From Isoetes taiwanensis (Eukaryota; Streptophyta; Lycopodiopsida; Isoetales; Isoetaceae): DNA of 64,000 nucleotides. Made by a program: the position numbers and the translations under genes. Shown piece by piece: positions 62,837-64,000 of the stretch. The notes beneath the pieces are model-generated. The model was given only the letters and a program-made list of their open reading frames with translations. It had not been told where the DNA came from and made no database searches. Positions within the stretch are counted from its first letter, which is position 1, and each line of letters begins with the position of its first letter. The DNA is taken from the NCBI GenBank assembly GCA_021234155.1, contig JAJEKV010000058.1, forward strand, positions 3,730,600 to 3,794,599, read 5' to 3'.

Positions 62837-64000
62837 TGTAATTGTAATTGTAATATTATTATCACGCCCACTTTGGACCTTGAAAGGCCATGGAGCGGCA
62901 AATACACAATAATATTCATAGTTTCAGTACTAGTGAACGGTGTGCTTCTACAGCTCTAAAATAGTGACCAAGCAGCATAGGGTCCTTATCAAGTAATGTC
63001 AGAAAATCATTAGCCTGTATACAGAACCTGTTTCTAATCTCTTCATAAGCTGAACAGTATAAAAACACATGGGCTTCATCTTCGATCAACTTCTGTTCAC
63101 ACACCAAGCAGTACCTCTCATCTTTTGGAACATTGTACCATCTGCCCGTTTCCACACGCAGCCTATGGGAGCTTGTCCGGTATTTTGCTATGGACTGCTT
63201 CAAGAATCTCGGAGTTTGTGCTTTCAAGTACGTTTGTTCCGAATAGACCAACAACGGATTTACTTCCGAAATGTATGTGAGCATGCGTGATCCTTTGGTT
63301 GCCCATAATTTTTCCACAACACGTGTCTGTAGTAGATCTCGGGCCCCAAGCTCAGTATCCGGCCAATGTATACTTATTCCCCAACGTTCAGCCCATTTTA
63401 GCAAATTTTGATACCATCCTGAAGAAGTAGATTGCGACATAGCTATCTTGGATAGGCGCCCATCTGGCTGCTGGCGAATCCTGTTGACAAAGTTTATTGC
63501 CTGATAGAGAGCTTCCGCTTCCAAAGGAAGCATGCCTGTCTCTGCTAGTATAATTGCAAATGGAATTTGCTGTTTAACCCCCAATTCCTCATAGAGAAAT
63601 ACTTTCAACACTATTTCAATCTGCAATCAGTGATGTGCAGAGATGCAAGGCCCCCATATACGTGATCCATATAGGATAATGATTTACACTAATGTTTTGA
63701 ATAAGATTTTCTTTAGCCCCCAGTCACTGAGAGAAGCTTTATGACATCTAGTTAACATACCGTATAAAGCTGCTTTGCCACCTGCTATCCGTTTTCTGAC
63801 ACATTCTTTCCAGGTATATTTAGATGAAAACTCTAACCCTAGATATTTGTAACAATCCACTATTTCTAAAATATCACCTTTATACCTGAATACAGGCCTG
63901 TGAGTAGTCCCAAAGATCATCACTTTAGATTTGGCTAAATTGACTTTCATGTGTCTAGCATCACAGAAAGCAGCTAGATTATCAAGGTGAGACTGCAAAC
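62837..64000 (-). mobile_element. LINE-3: non-L1-like LINE, 3' part, runs off the window
   Basis: Minus-strand remnant of a reverse transcriptase of a different clade from LINE-1 and LINE-2. Its 3' end lacks a poly-A; instead a short repeat of TGTAAT-type units (62838-62861, GTAATTGTAATTGTAATA) stands where the tail would be, as in several LINE clades that end in microsatellites. The 5' part lies beyond position 64000. Confidence 0.75.
62916..64000 (-). pseudogene. LINE-3 reverse transcriptase C-terminal part
   Basis: The right-hand frame (63684 onward) reads LAAFCDARHMKVNLAKSKVM, KYLGLEFSSKYTWKECV and KKILFKTLV, the RT thumb region just after the catalytic YADD. A frameshift follows, then IILYGSRIWGP, a TGA stop, and QIEIVLKVFLYEELGVK. 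The C-terminus has a zinc-knuckle-like motif YCLVCEQ and HVFLYCSAYEEI. The TGA stands where related proteins usually have tryptophan (a TGG to TGA change). The fragment at 9.65-9.98 kb belongs to a related family. Confidence 0.8.

Noticed and set aside
1-64000. tRNA and rRNA genes
   Set aside because: I saw no tRNA-like cloverleaf or rRNA-like sequence, but a covariance-model scan was not possible by eye, so absence is not proven.

Overview
The window looks like nuclear DNA of a land plant with a large, transposon-rich genome. The best evidence is an intact 843-residue plant-type elongation factor 2 gene (EEF2), a BTB/NPH3-class gene of the plant phototropin-signalling type, L1-type plant LINEs and a Ty1/copia remnant. 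The mixture of plant genes with a LINE and a DNA-methyltransferase transposon gene unlike those usual in flowering plants makes a fern or other non-seed plant my best guess, but this is inference.

Layout. 1-6.8 kb: a decayed minus-strand L1-type LINE (LINE-1) without most of its endonuclease. 6.8-9.0 kb: a Myb/SANT (trihelix-like) gene copy broken by a 0.58 kb insertion. 9.65-10 kb: a fragment of a second type of LINE. 10.36-26.53 kb: the most unusual part, two divergent decayed multi-exon genes. The minus-strand gene is a DDE-transposase-like protein. The plus-strand gene joins a ParB-like domain to an amino (N4/N6-type) DNA methyltransferase. They share a 270 bp intergenic region, and a palindrome related to GTATTCCGGAATAC recurs about 14 times in that region and in the introns of the plus-strand gene. 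I read this as one large decayed transposon. It was later hit by a 6.6 kb LINE (LINE-2, 12 bp target duplication, itself hit by a 320 bp MITE with a 4 bp duplication) and by a foldback element. 26.7-27.9 kb: a non-autonomous Mutator-type element with 88 bp inverted repeats and a perfect 9 bp target duplication.

28.4-40.2 kb is an array of tandemly duplicated, decayed trihelix-like gene copies with a repeat offset near 4.8 kb. 40.5-44 kb holds EEF2, the only clearly intact housekeeping gene, split by two introns, the first immediately after the start codon. 44-56 kb is gene-poor: LINE scraps, a Helitron-type 3' terminus, GC-rich hairpins and several exact two-copy tandem duplications of 32-229 bp. 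56.2-57.9 kb holds an intronless BTB/NPH3-like gene whose C-terminus is a convincing ubiquitin-like domain, an architecture I do not recognise. A decayed copia element abuts its stop codon (57.9-61.2 kb), and a third LINE of another clade runs off the right edge (62.8-64 kb).

Apart from EEF2, the NPH3-ubiquitin-like gene and possibly ORF1 of LINE-2, every protein-coding feature carries stops, frameshifts or deletions and is annotated as a pseudogene. Exon boundaries were placed by eye from splice-site consensus and continuity of reading frame.
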